A stretch of 64,000 bases of DNA from Thermoplasmata archaeon (GCA_022749815.1 JAKIWV010000001.1:310001-374000), one strand, 5' to 3'. Counted from the stretch's first letter, positions 16,371 through 25,517 are shown. A program made the numbers and translations. The notes: generated by a model from the sequence alone, not told the origin.

Positions 16371-18680
16371 GTGGGGAATAGAACCGACTGCGTGGCCTCT
16401 CGCCACCCTAGTGCCGCCTCGAGGACGTGGGCGCGCATCCTTGGTCCGTCGTTCTGGACGGTCCTCTGGCCCCCTCGATGGGGCCCGAAGGTCTCGAGAC
16501 CTCGAGAGAGCCTCGGTCAGTCGATCGGGAGCCTGCTCCATACCCTCGGAGGTTGGGGGCATGAGCTGTTCCGGCTGCTCGCCACCGTTCCGTTCCCGCT
16601 GGGGGTGGTGGTGGCCAGCGTCGCGGTCGGCTACGGTATCTATCGATTCGCCCGACGGCAACGGCGACTCCTTGCTTCCGGCTCCCAACCCCGGCCATTG
16701 GCCGACCAGCCGAGTCCGTTGCCACCGCCGGCGATTTCGGTCTTCGCGACCCCCGCGGGGGCCGGGGATGCGGAACCCATCGCATCGTCCGTGGCGAATG
16801 GGGGGAGCTCCGAACCGGGAAGGGAGGCGACGGGGCCCGGCCAAGAGAGTCTGAGCGAGCCGAAGGACCCCTCGTCATCTCCGCGGCCCCCGTCGGGCCC
16901 TCCGTCCGGTGCCGGGGCCTCGACCCAGGCATTCGGCCTCCGACTAACGCTGTTCTTCGTCCTGATCGTCGCTCCGTTCCTCTGGTTCTCGGGGCGGTTC
17001 TTTCCCTTCTACGACCAGGCCGTTGCCTGGACGGGTTACGGGCTCTTCTGGCCCCGACCTTGGCCGGGGGCCGTTCTGTGGCCGGGCGGAAACGAGCCGC
17101 CGGATTTCATTTTTCTCATGTATTTCTCGGGTATGCTGGCCTACCTCGCCACCGTCGCGGCGTCCCGCCGGAACCCGTACCCTCGCTCGACCTGGCGGGC
17201 CGTCGCCGCGGTCTTCGTTGTGTATGTAGGCCTGGCCCTGGTCGTCGCGGCTCTACTGGACGCCGTTCACTTTCCCCCGTACGACGCCTCCGCCGGCCTC
17301 CTGCTGCGCGCCTTGCTCGGAGCCTTCTTCCTCACGATGCTGATCTTCTCGACCCTGGTCGTCCCGCCCCCGATGCGGGTTCCCCACACCATGCCACGCG
17401 ACCTCCGGGCCTCCCGGCTCTTCGCGCTCACGGCGGGCGTGGCGCTCACCAGCGCAGCGGCCCTGCTGTTCGTGCTCTGGCAGTTCGCCGGCCTGGGTCG
17501 GTCCACGCTGCCGTTCGCAGTCCTCTTGCTCCTGCCGACCTACGCGTTCACGTTCTGGGGGATCGGGGGCCGACTGCTCTACGGGGGTCAGCTCGCCCGC
17601 CGGCCCCTCCCCTCCGTCGCCGATTACCATCCCCCGGTGTCTATCGTCATTCCGGCGTACAACGAGGCACGGAACATCGGCAGCGCGATCCGGAACGCCG
17701 ACCTCGCGGCAGCGGTCTACCCCGGCGCGACCGAGATCTTGATTGGAAACGACGGCTCCACGGACCGCACCTCGGAGCGGGCCCGGAAAGCGCTCCTCCA
17801 CCTCCGTTTCGCCCGGGGCAAGCTCCTCGACCTCTCCCACGGAGGCAAGGCGAACGCCCTCAACGAAACGCTCCGCGTGGCCGAAGGAGAGATCCTCGTG
17901 CGGGCGGATGCCGACGCGCGAATCTCGGCGACGACCGGGTTCTCCGCGATGGTCCCTCACTTCGCCGACCCCGAGGTTGGAGGGGTCCAGGGCACTCTCC
18001 TCCCCTTGCAGACGGACGGATGGACGCGGAAGCTCCGGTTCATGGAGGTGGCCTGGAACCATCTGTTCCTGCGACGCGCGATGTACGCGATGCGCGCCGG
18101 ACAGGTCGTGGACGGGGCGTTCTGTGCCTTCCGACGGAAGGACCTCCTCGACGTCGGCGGCTGGGTCGCCTGGAACGGAGAGGATACGGAGATCACCTTG
18201 CGGCTCCAGCGCACCGGATATCGCATGCGCTTCGAGCCCGACGCGGTCGCCTTCGAGGACGTTCCCGCGACCTACCGGGACCTGAAGAAACAGCGGATCC
18301 GCTGGGCCCGCGGGGGGCTGTTCGCCCATCTTCGGCACTACGGCGCCTTGCTGTCCGGCGCGCCCGAGTTCGGCGGACTCGCCATCGTGGTCTGGTTGAC
18401 GATGTTCGCCCGGGGAGGGATGCGGCAGATGATCTATTTCTACGCCCTCCTGGCGACGTTCCTGCTCCACCTGCCCACGGTCTACGACCTGGGGCTCATC
18501 GTCGCGCTCCTGTTCGTGCCCCGCGCGATCGTGATCCTCGCCTACACCGTCCAGCGTCGGCGGTGGTCGGCGCTGAGCTGGATCCCGATCTGGCCCGTGA
18601 CGAGTGGGATCAAGCAGTTCTTCACGACGGAGGCGTTCGGGACGATGCTCCCCGGACTCGTCCCCGAATTCTCGGAATAA
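16371..18680 (+). CDS. Membrane processive glycosyltransferase, GT2 family
   Basis: The 769-residue protein has an N-terminal TM segment, a Pro/Ser-rich linker (about residues 90-180), four to five TM helices to about residue 410, then a GT2 domain. The catalytic motifs are VSIVIPAYNEARNI, GNDGSTDRT, VRADADARI (DxD-like), WNGEDTEITLRLQ and the processive-enzyme motif QRIRWARGG near residue 640, followed by C-terminal TM helices. This is the layout of cellulose/hyaluronan/PNAG synthase-like enzymes that polymerise and extrude sugar chains. GTG 16371 follows the SDR gene by 4 nt. Its last 139 bp overlap antisense with the hydrolase-like gene ending at 18542. Confidence 0.85.
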   Translation: MGNRTDCVASRHPSAASRTWARILGPSFWTVLWPPRWGPKVSRPRESLGQSIGSLLHTLGGWGHELFRLLATVPFPLGVVVASVAVGYGIYRFARRQRRLLASGSQPRPLADQPSPLPPPAISVFATPAGAGDAEPIASSVANGGSSEPGREATGPGQESLSEPKDPSSSPRPPSGPPSGAGASTQAFGLRLTLFFVLIVAPFLWFSGRFFPFYDQAVAWTGYGLFWPRPWPGAVLWPGGNEPPDFIFLMYFSGMLAYLATVAASRRNPYPRSTWRAVAAVFVVYVGLALVVAALLDAVHFPPYDASAGLLLRALLGAFFLTMLIFSTLVVPPPMRVPHTMPRDLRASRLFALTAGVALTSAAALLFVLWQFAGLGRSTLPFAVLLLLPTYAFTFWGIGGRLLYGGQLARRPLPSVADYHPPVSIVIPAYNEARNIGSAIRNADLAAAVYPGATEILIGNDGSTDRTSERARKALLHLRFARGKLLDLSHGGKANALNETLRVAEGEILVRADADARISATTGFSAMVPHFADPEVGGVQGTLLPLQTDGWTRKLRFMEVAWNHLFLRRAMYAMRAGQVVDGAFCAFRRKDLLDVGGWVAWNGEDTEITLRLQRTGYRMRFEPDAVAFEDVPATYRDLKKQRIRWARGGLFAHLRHYGALLSGAPEFGGLAIVVWLTMFARGGMRQMIYFYALLATFLLHLPTVYDLGLIVALLFVPRAIVILAYTVQRRRWSALSWIPIWPVTSGIKQFFTTEAFGTMLPGLVPEFSE

Positions 18681-20179
18681 GCGGCGGGGCCGGAGGCGAG
18701 GGCGAAATGCGCCCCCCCTTCCGCCCGCCAGACGACGACCCCTCCGGGCGGGATCGTCCAGATGGGCACCGTTCCGGCCCCCCACTGCCCCTGCACAGGC
18801 GCGGAGCTGCTCGTGTTCCAGCTCTGAGATTCGTACGGCACCGTCGCGGGGAACCCGGCGCCGAAGAGATTGACCCGGAACTCGATGCCGGCATTCAGGT
18901 TCGCCAGGAGCAGCGACGCATTCGCTCCCGTACCCGGCGTGGCGAGAGCGAGGGCGTAGAGACCCGCCGCCGAGGCAGTGACCTGGCTCGGCAGAACGCC
19001 GGTCGGAAGTCCGGCCAATATCGTCGAGTACAACTGGTAGACCGGCCGGGGGGTACCGTTCGGGTCGAACCAGGCGCCGGGGTAGGGGGACTGCAGCGCG
19101 TAGTACGCCATCGTAGGAACGCCGAGGGCCGCGCCCTGGGCGAGTTCGGCGGCTGCGTACGGGACCATCGGGAAGCCTGAAAGATAGGCCGACAGGTTCT
19201 CGCCGCTCGCGGCGCCGAACTCGTCCACGACCAGACTCACTCCGCAGCGAGGGCACCCCGCCGCAATGGCCGCCCGGTCCGCCGGAACCCGGGCCGCGAG
19301 CCCAGCGGACCCGGCCAGCGAATCGTAGAAGGTAGTGAGGGATTCGCTCGGCGTGCCGGACCCTGCCGGATAGACGTGGATCGCGACGGCCGAAAGGTTC
19401 GGTCCGTTCAGGCGGACGACCGACGAGATCCAGCTCTCCTCATTGACTTCGCCGGTCCCTACTCCGCCCAGCCCGATGATCGGCGTGGTCGCGTCGACGG
19501 CGCGCACGGCGGCGACGAAGCGCTGGACCTCGGTCGCGAAGGCCGCGGGCGTTGCGGTCGAGGTTTGTGAGGCGCTCCACGCCGACCATGGGATACCGAA
19601 GTGGGTCCACCGGGCCGGCTCGTTTCCGATCTCCCAGTCGGCCGGGTGGAAACTGAGATTCCGCTCGTAATAGGCGACGATCGCCGCGGCCTCGGTCGGA
19701 TTGTCGATCTCGGCAGGCAGGGCCACGCTCGCCGAGCATCCGACGGTGCGACACCACAGGACGAAGTCGCCGGCGGAGGCCGGGGCCAGGTAGGAGCCGC
19801 CGGAATCTTTGAAGATCGTTCCGGTCGACGGGTGGGTCAGCGGGTCGTACCGCTCCGCCAAGTTGCCCCCCGGCCAATGAACCAGCCGTACCCCGGTCAT
19901 GTTCACCGCGGGGCCGGCGACGGGAGCCAAGGGGAGCGCCGCCAGGACGTTCACTCCGTAGAAGGAGGGGGAGAGCGGCACGGGCCTCGACGTAGCGTTC
20001 ACGTGGATGATCGGCACCACCACCCCGATCGGAGCAGGGAGCGGGTGGGGGCGAGTCTCCAAGTACACCGCGAGGAGACCGACCGTGACGACAAGGAGCG
20101 CCACGGCGACCGCGCCGGTGGTCCGGGAACTCACGGCGGTTCGCGAGCGTACTGTCCCTCGGCGGACCCGCGCCGGCAT
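18542..20179 (-). CDS. Membrane-anchored glycoside-hydrolase-like protein (TIM-barrel, clan A type)
   Basis: A 545-residue protein starting at ATG 20179, 10 nt after the upstream uridylyltransferase stop. An N-terminal TM segment (AVAVALLVVTVGLLAVYL) is followed by a secreted domain with VVPIIHVNATSRPVP, WPGGNLAERYDP, ADWEIGNEPARW (Asn-Glu of a clan A acid/base) and SLVVDEFGAASGE, where the second Glu could be the nucleophile. That order resembles GH39/GH79/arabinofuranosidase-type enzymes. A C-terminal beta domain follows. The final ~45 residues are encoded antisense to the GT2 gene and may be a read-through extension. It is the third gene after the sulfoquinovose synthase and nucleotidyltransferase. 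Confidence 0.7.
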   Translation of the reverse strand: MPARVRRGTVRSRTAVSSRTTGAVAVALLVVTVGLLAVYLETRPHPLPAPIGVVVPIIHVNATSRPVPLSPSFYGVNVLAALPLAPVAGPAVNMTGVRLVHWPGGNLAERYDPLTHPSTGTIFKDSGGSYLAPASAGDFVLWCRTVGCSASVALPAEIDNPTEAAAIVAYYERNLSFHPADWEIGNEPARWTHFGIPWSAWSASQTSTATPAAFATEVQRFVAAVRAVDATTPIIGLGGVGTGEVNEESWISSVVRLNGPNLSAVAIHVYPAGSGTPSESLTTFYDSLAGSAGLAARVPADRAAIAAGCPRCGVSLVVDEFGAASGENLSAYLSGFPMVPYAAAELAQGAALGVPTMAYYALQSPYPGAWFDPNGTPRPVYQLYSTILAGLPTGVLPSQVTASAAGLYALALATPGTGANASLLLANLNAGIEFRVNLFGAGFPATVPYESQSWNTSSSAPVQGQWGAGTVPIWTIPPGGVVVWRAEGGAHFALASGPAAYSENSGTSPGSIVPNASVVKNCLIPLVTGQIGIQLSADHRRRWTV

Positions 20180-20189
20180 GGGTCCGGAG

Positions 20190-21095
20190 TCAGTGGGTCG
20201 CCGACCGCCGGCCCCGATGGTGGGCGTTGCCGGCTCGACGGGCATCGCGGTGAGTGAGCCGGAGCGCCGAGAGATACCCATCGGGGGAGCCGACGGAGCG
20301 CCAGTCACTGGGGCGGTCGAGGACGACGGCCGCGACTCGTCCCCCCTCGGAGAGGATTCTATCGATGCCGGCCGTAACCTCGAGTTCGGAGGGGCGGTCA
20401 CCGGCCAGGGTCCTCAATGCGTCGAACAGGCGAGGGGAGAAAGCGTAGATCGCCGTCGCGGCCCAATTCGATTTCGGACGCGCGGGCTTCTCCTCCATTC
20501 CGAGGACGTTCAGCCTCCGGAGCCCGCGGAAACGGCCGGCGGGCGCTCCTTCGACCACCCCGTATCGGGTCGGATGTCTCACCCGCCGGACGAGAAGAAC
20601 GGCGTCGAGATCATCTTGCTCTCGAAGCTCGGCCATCGCCCGGGGAATCCGACCCCGGTGCTCTTCGTTGAGCACCGCATCGCTGGCGTGGAGCAGAAAG
20701 GCGTGCGCCCCGACGAACGGCTCCGCCTGGCGGACCGCGTCGCCGAAGCCTGCCGGCTTGGCTTGGACGGCGAATCGAAGTCGGAGGCGAGCGAGGGTGC
20801 GGTAGAACTCCCGGGTCTCCTCGAGTCGGTCGGAGTGGTCCGCGTGGCGAGCGAGGAACTCTCGGTCGATGGTGAAGTAGTTCTGTACGACAGCCAGGTC
20901 GCGAGGCTGGACGACGAGGACGACGTCCGTAACCCCGGCGCCGACGAGGGTCTCCAGGACCCGGTGGGCGATGGGCTTTAGGACCGGAGCCCCGTTCTGG
21001 CCTTGGTCGTAGAGCGGCAGAAACTCTTTCCTGAGCCCTCGGGACCATGGGAGCATCCGCGTCCCCTCCCCGGCGAGGGTCAGGACTGCCTTCAT
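20190..21095 (-). CDS. UTP-glucose-1-phosphate uridylyltransferase-like nucleotidyltransferase
   Basis: The 301-residue product starts at ATG 21095, 4 nt after the stop of the sulfoquinovose-synthase gene. MKAVLTLAGEGTRMLPWSRG is the pyrophosphorylase signature at the N-terminus. KEFLPLYDQGQNGAPVLKPI follows, and KPAGFGDAVRQAEPFVG matches the GalU-type QxxPxGxGxAV segment with an altered start. LLHASDAVLN contains the metal-binding Asp. GalU-type enzymes make UDP-glucose, which is the substrate of UDP-sulfoquinovose synthase, so the pair makes biochemical sense. RmlA-like dTTP use cannot be excluded. Confidence 0.85.
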   Translation of the reverse strand: MKAVLTLAGEGTRMLPWSRGLRKEFLPLYDQGQNGAPVLKPIAHRVLETLVGAGVTDVVLVVQPRDLAVVQNYFTIDREFLARHADHSDRLEETREFYRTLARLRLRFAVQAKPAGFGDAVRQAEPFVGAHAFLLHASDAVLNEEHRGRIPRAMAELREQDDLDAVLLVRRVRHPTRYGVVEGAPAGRFRGLRRLNVLGMEEKPARPKSNWAATAIYAFSPRLFDALRTLAGDRPSELEVTAGIDRILSEGGRVAAVVLDRPSDWRSVGSPDGYLSALRLTHRDARRAGNAHHRGRRSATH

Positions 21096-21099
21096 GCGC

Positions 21100-22407
21100 T
21101 TATTCTGCCCCGCACCACTCCAGGTGCTGCCGCGGTGGAAGGTCCGGGCCCGTGGACTCCCCGACGGGTCCCGCCGATAGGGCACCACCCGGCCGCGGCT
21201 CGGGGGGAGACGGGGCGGCGCGAGACGGGGAGAGCTGGGGAAGGTTGTTGGCTTCCCGCCAATTCACGCGGGGGAGCACGGCGTGGCGCTTCGCCTCGAG
21301 CCGGCGGCGGAACCGCTGGAGATCGTGGAAGAGCTCCCTCAGGACCTCCTTGAGCTCTCGGCTTCGCCGGTACCCGCGCTTCCGGAGCTCGTCGTGGATG
21401 GGCGCGTAGTAGTGCTCCTCCTCTTCCACGCGCGGGTCCGGTGGATGCTCGATGACGGGGTGAAGGCTGAATTCCCCGGCGACCTCCTGGGTCAGCTCCG
21501 CGAGCTGGTTCACCGAGTAGGCGGCGTCAAACTGGTTGAAGACCCGATATTCCCCTGGGGAGGGCGGGTCCTCGAGAGCGATCCGAAGCGACTGCATGGA
21601 GTCCTCGAGGGCGATGTAGCCCCGGGTTTGTCCGCCCCGGCCATAGGGGGTGATCGGGAGGCCGAGGATCGCTTCGACGACGAACCGGTTGAGGGCGGTT
21701 CCCCAGACGTCGTCGAAGTCGAACCGGGTAAGGAGCCGGTCGTCGGTCAGCTCCGGGGTTCGGATGCCGTAGATGACCCCTTGCATCACATCCGTCGCGC
21801 GAAGGTTCCAGGTACGGGTGGCGAACATCACGTTCCCCGAGTCGTGCACCTTGCTCAGGTGGTACCAGCTACCGGCCTGCCGCGGGAACGGGAGCTTCGA
21901 ATCGGTCCGGCCGCGGTAGGTGCACTCGAAGAATCCCTCGGGGATGTCGACGTTGGGGGTGCCGTACTCGCCCATCGTCCCCATCTTGACGAGGTGGCAC
22001 TCCGGGACTACCTCCCGAATAGCGTAGAGGAGGTTGATCGTCCCGGCGATGTTCTCGACCTGGGTACGGACCGCGTGGTGGACGTCGATCATCGAATACG
22101 GGGCGGAGCGCTGCTCGGCGAGATGGACGATCGCGTCCGGGCGCTCCTTCTCGAGCACTGAACGGAGGAAGTCGAAACGGCTCACGTCGCCGCGATAGAA
22201 CTCAATTTCTTTCCCGAGGAGTGCCCGGACGCTCGCTTGGCGCTTCGAGAACGTGGGGATCGGCGTCGCCGACCAGGAGCCTACCTCGCGGACCCTTCGG
22301 CGGGTGACGAAGTTGTCGACACCCGCCACCTCGTGTCCGCGATGGAGCAGGTGGAGCGCGAGGGGCCACCCTGAGTAACCATCGATTCCCGTGACCAAGA
22401 CCTTCAA
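21100..22407 (-). CDS. UDP-sulfoquinovose synthase-like NAD-dependent enzyme (SQD1/Agl3)
   Basis: A 435-residue extended SDR. It begins KVLVTGIDGYSGWPLALHLL (NAD loop) and has family-specific segments AIVHLAEQRSAPYSMID, VKMGTMGEYGTPNVDIPEG, GSWYHLSKVHDSGN (catalytic YxxxK) and VIYGIRTPEL, which are hallmarks of SQD1/SqdB/Agl3 rather than generic GalE. The reaction joins UDP-glucose and sulfite to UDP-sulfoquinovose, used for sulfolipids in plants and for N-glycans in Sulfolobus. TTG 22407 is the start. The C-terminal ~60 residues after NWREANNLPQL are a Pro-rich tail. It is the first gene of a three-gene operon with a nucleotidyltransferase and hydrolase. Confidence 0.9.
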   Translation of the reverse strand: MKVLVTGIDGYSGWPLALHLLHRGHEVAGVDNFVTRRRVREVGSWSATPIPTFSKRQASVRALLGKEIEFYRGDVSRFDFLRSVLEKERPDAIVHLAEQRSAPYSMIDVHHAVRTQVENIAGTINLLYAIREVVPECHLVKMGTMGEYGTPNVDIPEGFFECTYRGRTDSKLPFPRQAGSWYHLSKVHDSGNVMFATRTWNLRATDVMQGVIYGIRTPELTDDRLLTRFDFDDVWGTALNRFVVEAILGLPITPYGRGGQTRGYIALEDSMQSLRIALEDPPSPGEYRVFNQFDAAYSVNQLAELTQEVAGEFSLHPVIEHPPDPRVEEEEHYYAPIHDELRKRGYRRSRELKEVLRELFHDLQRFRRRLEAKRHAVLPRVNWREANNLPQLSPSRAAPSPPEPRPGGALSAGPVGESTGPDLPPRQHLEWCGAE

Positions 22408-22574
22408 TTCGCGTTCCCCGGTTATACAACAACGGACGTTGCCAGCTAATTATCTTGTTTGCGGGCCCCCCCGTCGTCCGGGACCAAGCCCGAACCGAAG
22501 TTCAGGGAACGCGGCCGCGTCTCGCGGGGTGGAGTTGGGGGACCCGCCGGAATGGGCGGGCGTCGGGGTGTCGA

Positions 22575-23609
22575 CTAGCGATTCAGGAGCAGATGACTGT
22601 CACCAAACTCGTGCCAAAGATAGCGAGCGGCGGCCGCCTCTGCGTAGGCCCGTCGGATCCGGTCCACCCCGGAGACGGCGTAGAGCATCGCGAGATGGCT
22701 GGTCCGGGCGTCGTGGAAACCGGTGAGCATTCCGTCGACACTTCCGACGGGCTGGTCCGGTGTCACGTACCTTCGCGTGAACCCTCGCATCGCCTGAACG
22801 GATCGCCCATCCCAGGCCGACTCGAGGGCACGAACGACGGTCGTTCCCACTGCGATGACCCGGTTCCTCCGGCGACGTGCCTCTGCGATCGCCGTCGCGG
22901 TCTGAGGGGAGACCTCGAACGGCTCCGGATACATCGGCTGCCACTCCACCTCAGCCGCCTCGATTTCTTGACTCGACACTCCGGCGTGTAGGACGATGGG
23001 AACCCACCCGATGCCGGCTCGAGCGAGCTCAACCAGCAGGCGCGAACTGAACGGCCGACCGGCCGAGGGCATTTCAGCGCTCCCGGCGACTCGTCCGAAG
23101 ACGGTCTGATACTGGTCGAGCGGGAATTCGTGATCTAGATATCCGTACCGGATCGGCCGACCCTGCTGGGCCATCGCCGGACCGAGGTCCCGGTCCGCGC
23201 GGACGAACCAGAGGCGAGGAAGCCCGGGGTATCGCGCAATGAAGCGGGTAGGAATCCCCGCCACATGGACACGTTCGCCCTCGTCAAAGGGCATCGGTCC
23301 GGGTTGGTCGACGGCCGGCCGCGGTTCCGCGACATAGATACCGCGCCCGAAGTCCGTCGAGAGGTTCAACCGAAACGCCCCGCGACGGCCGGTCGCCGGC
23401 AGGCTCGCCGCTAACGTGAGACTCTCATTCACCACGAGGATGTCCCCGGCCGAGAGAAGGCGGGGCAGGTCCCGGAACTGGCCGTGCTCGGTGGACGCCG
23501 GAGTGGAGACGAGAAGGCGCACCTCGTCTCGCGCTAGTCCGCGGGCCTCCGGAGGGGCTCGTGCCTCGCAATCCGCGGGCCGGGCGAACACGAGCTCCGT
23601 CGTCTTCAC
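22575..23609 (-). CDS. QueA-like S-adenosylmethionine:tRNA ribosyltransferase-isomerase family protein
   Basis: The 344-residue product matches QueA: GDILVVNESLTLAASLPA, a central domain, then QTVFGRVAGSAEMPSAGRPF, VPIVLHAGVSS, NRVIAVGTTVVRALES and GMLTGFHDARTSHLAM, which correspond to conserved QueA blocks. QueA attaches an epoxycyclopentane ring to preQ1 in bacterial tRNA. Archaea normally make archaeosine instead, so this protein may have another role. GTG 23609 overlaps the SDR stop by 4 nt (GTGA). It is the third gene of the SufR-like/SDR/QueA-like operon. Confidence 0.85.
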   Translation of the reverse strand: MKTTELVFARPADCEARAPPEARGLARDEVRLLVSTPASTEHGQFRDLPRLLSAGDILVVNESLTLAASLPATGRRGAFRLNLSTDFGRGIYVAEPRPAVDQPGPMPFDEGERVHVAGIPTRFIARYPGLPRLWFVRADRDLGPAMAQQGRPIRYGYLDHEFPLDQYQTVFGRVAGSAEMPSAGRPFSSRLLVELARAGIGWVPIVLHAGVSSQEIEAAEVEWQPMYPEPFEVSPQTATAIAEARRRRNRVIAVGTTVVRALESAWDGRSVQAMRGFTRRYVTPDQPVGSVDGMLTGFHDARTSHLAMLYAVSGVDRIRRAYAEAAAARYLWHEFGDSHLLLNR

Positions 23610-24349
23610 GCCGGCACCTGCCACTGGTCCGATTGGGCTCGGTACCTGCCGCCGGTCGCGGCGAGCGGGTCTTGGCCAAGCAACCAGGCCCAAAACGGGA
23701 GGGTCACGTCCGGAGTGGGCCGGTCACTGATGTCTTCGCCGGGAAACGCCTCCTGGTGAAGACGGGTTCGCAAGTCCCCGGGATCCACACTGACCACCGC
23801 CACATGGACCTCGCGCAGTTCGTGCGCCAAGGTCAACGAGACGAGGTCGAGGGCGGCCTTGCTCGCGCCGTAGCCGCCCCAACCGGGATACCCGGCGACG
23901 GCCGCGTCGCTCGAGATGTTCACCACCAGTCCACGATTGGCGCGGAGGAGCGGCAGGGTCGCTTGGACCAACCCGAGGGGGGCGACCAAGTTGGTCTCCA
24001 GCACCTCGAGCAGACTCCCGAGCGGGTACTTCGAGAGCGGCGGGAGCGGGGACGGGCCCAGACTCGATGCGTTATTCACGAGGAGGTCGAGGCGACCGAG
24101 TTGCTGAGCCGCCTCCGCCAGCCGCTCGCGTTGCGCCGGGTCGGCGACGTCCCCGGGGATTCCCACGACGGTGACGCCGGGCAGGGCGAACCGTTTCGCC
24201 GCCGTGGCGAGTGTTGCGCCGTCACGTGCGGTGACGATCAGGTCGAATCCCTGACCGGCGAGGAACCGAGAGAGCACCTCCCCCAGCCCTCGGCTGGCGC
24301 CGGTGACGAGGGCGACCGGGCGAGGCGTGAGGGATGGACGGGATCCCAT
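23606..24349 (-). CDS. SDR family oxidoreductase
   Basis: A classical 247-residue short-chain dehydrogenase: VALVTGASRGLGEVLSRFLA (TGxxxGxG cofactor loop), LDLLVNNASS, VNISSDAA with catalytic Ser, and GYGASKAALDL providing Tyr and Lys. VVSVDPGDLRTRLH is the usual PG motif. ATG 24349 overlaps the stop of the upstream regulator (ATGA), fixing the start. It most likely reduces or oxidises a small carbonyl/alcohol substrate; the neighbours do not identify it. Confidence 0.9.
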   Translation of the reverse strand: MGSRPSLTPRPVALVTGASRGLGEVLSRFLAGQGFDLIVTARDGATLATAAKRFALPGVTVVGIPGDVADPAQRERLAEAAQQLGRLDLLVNNASSLGPSPLPPLSKYPLGSLLEVLETNLVAPLGLVQATLPLLRANRGLVVNISSDAAVAGYPGWGGYGASKAALDLVSLTLAHELREVHVAVVSVDPGDLRTRLHQEAFPGEDISDRPTPDVTLPFWAWLLGQDPLAATGGRYRAQSDQWQVPA

Positions 24350-25008
24350 CAGCCGCCGTCCGACGGGCGCGCCTTGATCATGAAGCGGCAGACCGGACTC
24401 CCGGCGACCACACGGTGGGTGGTCTCGACGTCGGCGCGCAGGAGGGACTCGAACAATTTCCGCTCGATCTCGCAGGCTTCTCCAAACCGCCCCGCGAGGG
24501 TTCGGATGGGACAATTGTGTTCGAGCAGTTCGTAACCGGATTTCCGGTGCGCCCCGCGTTCGGCCATGTAACCGCCTCGGTCGCGGATCTCGGCGAGCGT
24601 GGAGATCCGGTCGGGCAGCGACTTCCCGTCCATGTGCGGGCGGTGTTGATGGTAGAGGTCGCGACTTCGCTCCCGCAGGAGGTCGACGACCGCCGAGCGG
24701 CCGAGTCGCTGCTCGATGAAATTGAGGGCGTACATCGAGGTCTGTTCGTAGGCCGTTGGGAAGAGTTGGGAGGAGTCCGGTGTGAGCCGAAAGAACACCT
24801 GTGGGCGGCCCACCCCGTGGGGGCGAAACTCGCGAGCCACCAATCCCTGGGCCTCGAGCGCGGTGAGGTGGCGGAGAGCCGCCACCTTGCTGACGCCGAG
24901 CGACCGCGCGAGCTCGGCGAGGGAGGTCTCCGGACTCCGCTTGAGGAGGAACAGTACTTCCTTTTTGGCGGGCGAAACGCCGGGCCGAGTGCTTTCCGTG
25001 GTCTCCAT
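24349..25008 (-). CDS. SufR/ArsR-like winged-helix regulator with Cys-rich C-terminus
   Basis: The 219-residue protein has an N-terminal winged helix (LAELARSLGVSKVAALRHLT, wing FRPHGVGRPQVFFRLT) and a C-terminal domain with cysteines at NCPIRTLAGRFGEACEIE and GSPVCRFMI. This spacing matches SufR-type regulators, in which three or more Cys ligate an Fe-S cluster that senses iron or redox state. It is the first gene of an operon with the SDR and QueA-like genes. A TATA-like TTAATAAA at 25042-25049 and tandem 9-bp repeats just upstream suggest autoregulation. Confidence 0.85.
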   Translation of the reverse strand: METTESTRPGVSPAKKEVLFLLKRSPETSLAELARSLGVSKVAALRHLTALEAQGLVAREFRPHGVGRPQVFFRLTPDSSQLFPTAYEQTSMYALNFIEQRLGRSAVVDLLRERSRDLYHQHRPHMDGKSLPDRISTLAEIRDRGGYMAERGAHRKSGYELLEHNCPIRTLAGRFGEACEIERKLFESLLRADVETTHRVVAGSPVCRFMIKARPSDGG

Positions 25009-25041
25009 CGTCGCGCTCCGAAAGCTCTCATCGCCCTGGAA

Positions 25042-25049
25042 TTAATAAA
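25042..25049 (-). promoter_or_regulatory. TATA-like box for the SufR-like operon
   Basis: TTTATTAA on the minus strand lies about 37 nt before ATG 25008, giving a short leader of about 10 nt. It is the strongest AT-rich box upstream of this operon. Confidence 0.5.
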
Positions 25050-25057
25050 CTGAATCA

Positions 25058-25075
25058 TTTACAAATTTTACAAAT
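25058..25075. repeat. Tandem 9-bp repeats, possible operator
   Basis: TTTACAAAT occurs twice in direct abutment (25058-25066 and 25067-25075), immediately upstream of the TATA-like box of the SufR-like operon. The position fits a binding site for the product of the first gene. Inference only. Confidence 0.45.
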
Positions 25076-25517
25076 CCCACTCCCACCCCGGACCCCTGGA
25101 CCCCGGATCGCCCTCGGGCGAAACGCGACGTCTCTTCACAGGGTCAGAATCCGGCGAAAGAGCGGGTCCGTCGCGAGCGGAGCCCCGGTAGCCTGGCCAG
25201 TCGAACCAGTTCTTCTCCACGTCAGAGATTCTTCTATAACTGCGTTTGAAAACGGTTCTGTTGTAATTCGCGGTGTCCGGTAGCGGGCCGGCCACTTGTT
25301 TCAAATCGCGGGGCGGGTACGAACGGGGGGCGGTTACTCGATTCTGTACTCCGACCCGAGCATCGCTACGATTTATTCAGAATACTCCGTTCTTGCCGTA
25401 TATTCGCCGGGTCGTCTCCGAGCGGTTCTGTTTCTTTCCGGGGCTTTCGAGATAGCGGATCGGGCCTGTTACAAATCGGGTCTGCCCTCTACTCCGGACG
25501 CGACAGTACCGGGCGCT
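25076..25517. other. Intergenic region at the left border of accessory DNA
   Basis: About 440 bp without a gene I can support. Short open frames on both strands lack recognisable sequence. AT-rich patches (around 25220-25265 and 25365-25400) contrast with GC-rich DNA to the left. This is where gene content changes from core to accessory; no tRNA, integrase or clear repeat is seen. Confidence 0.4.
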
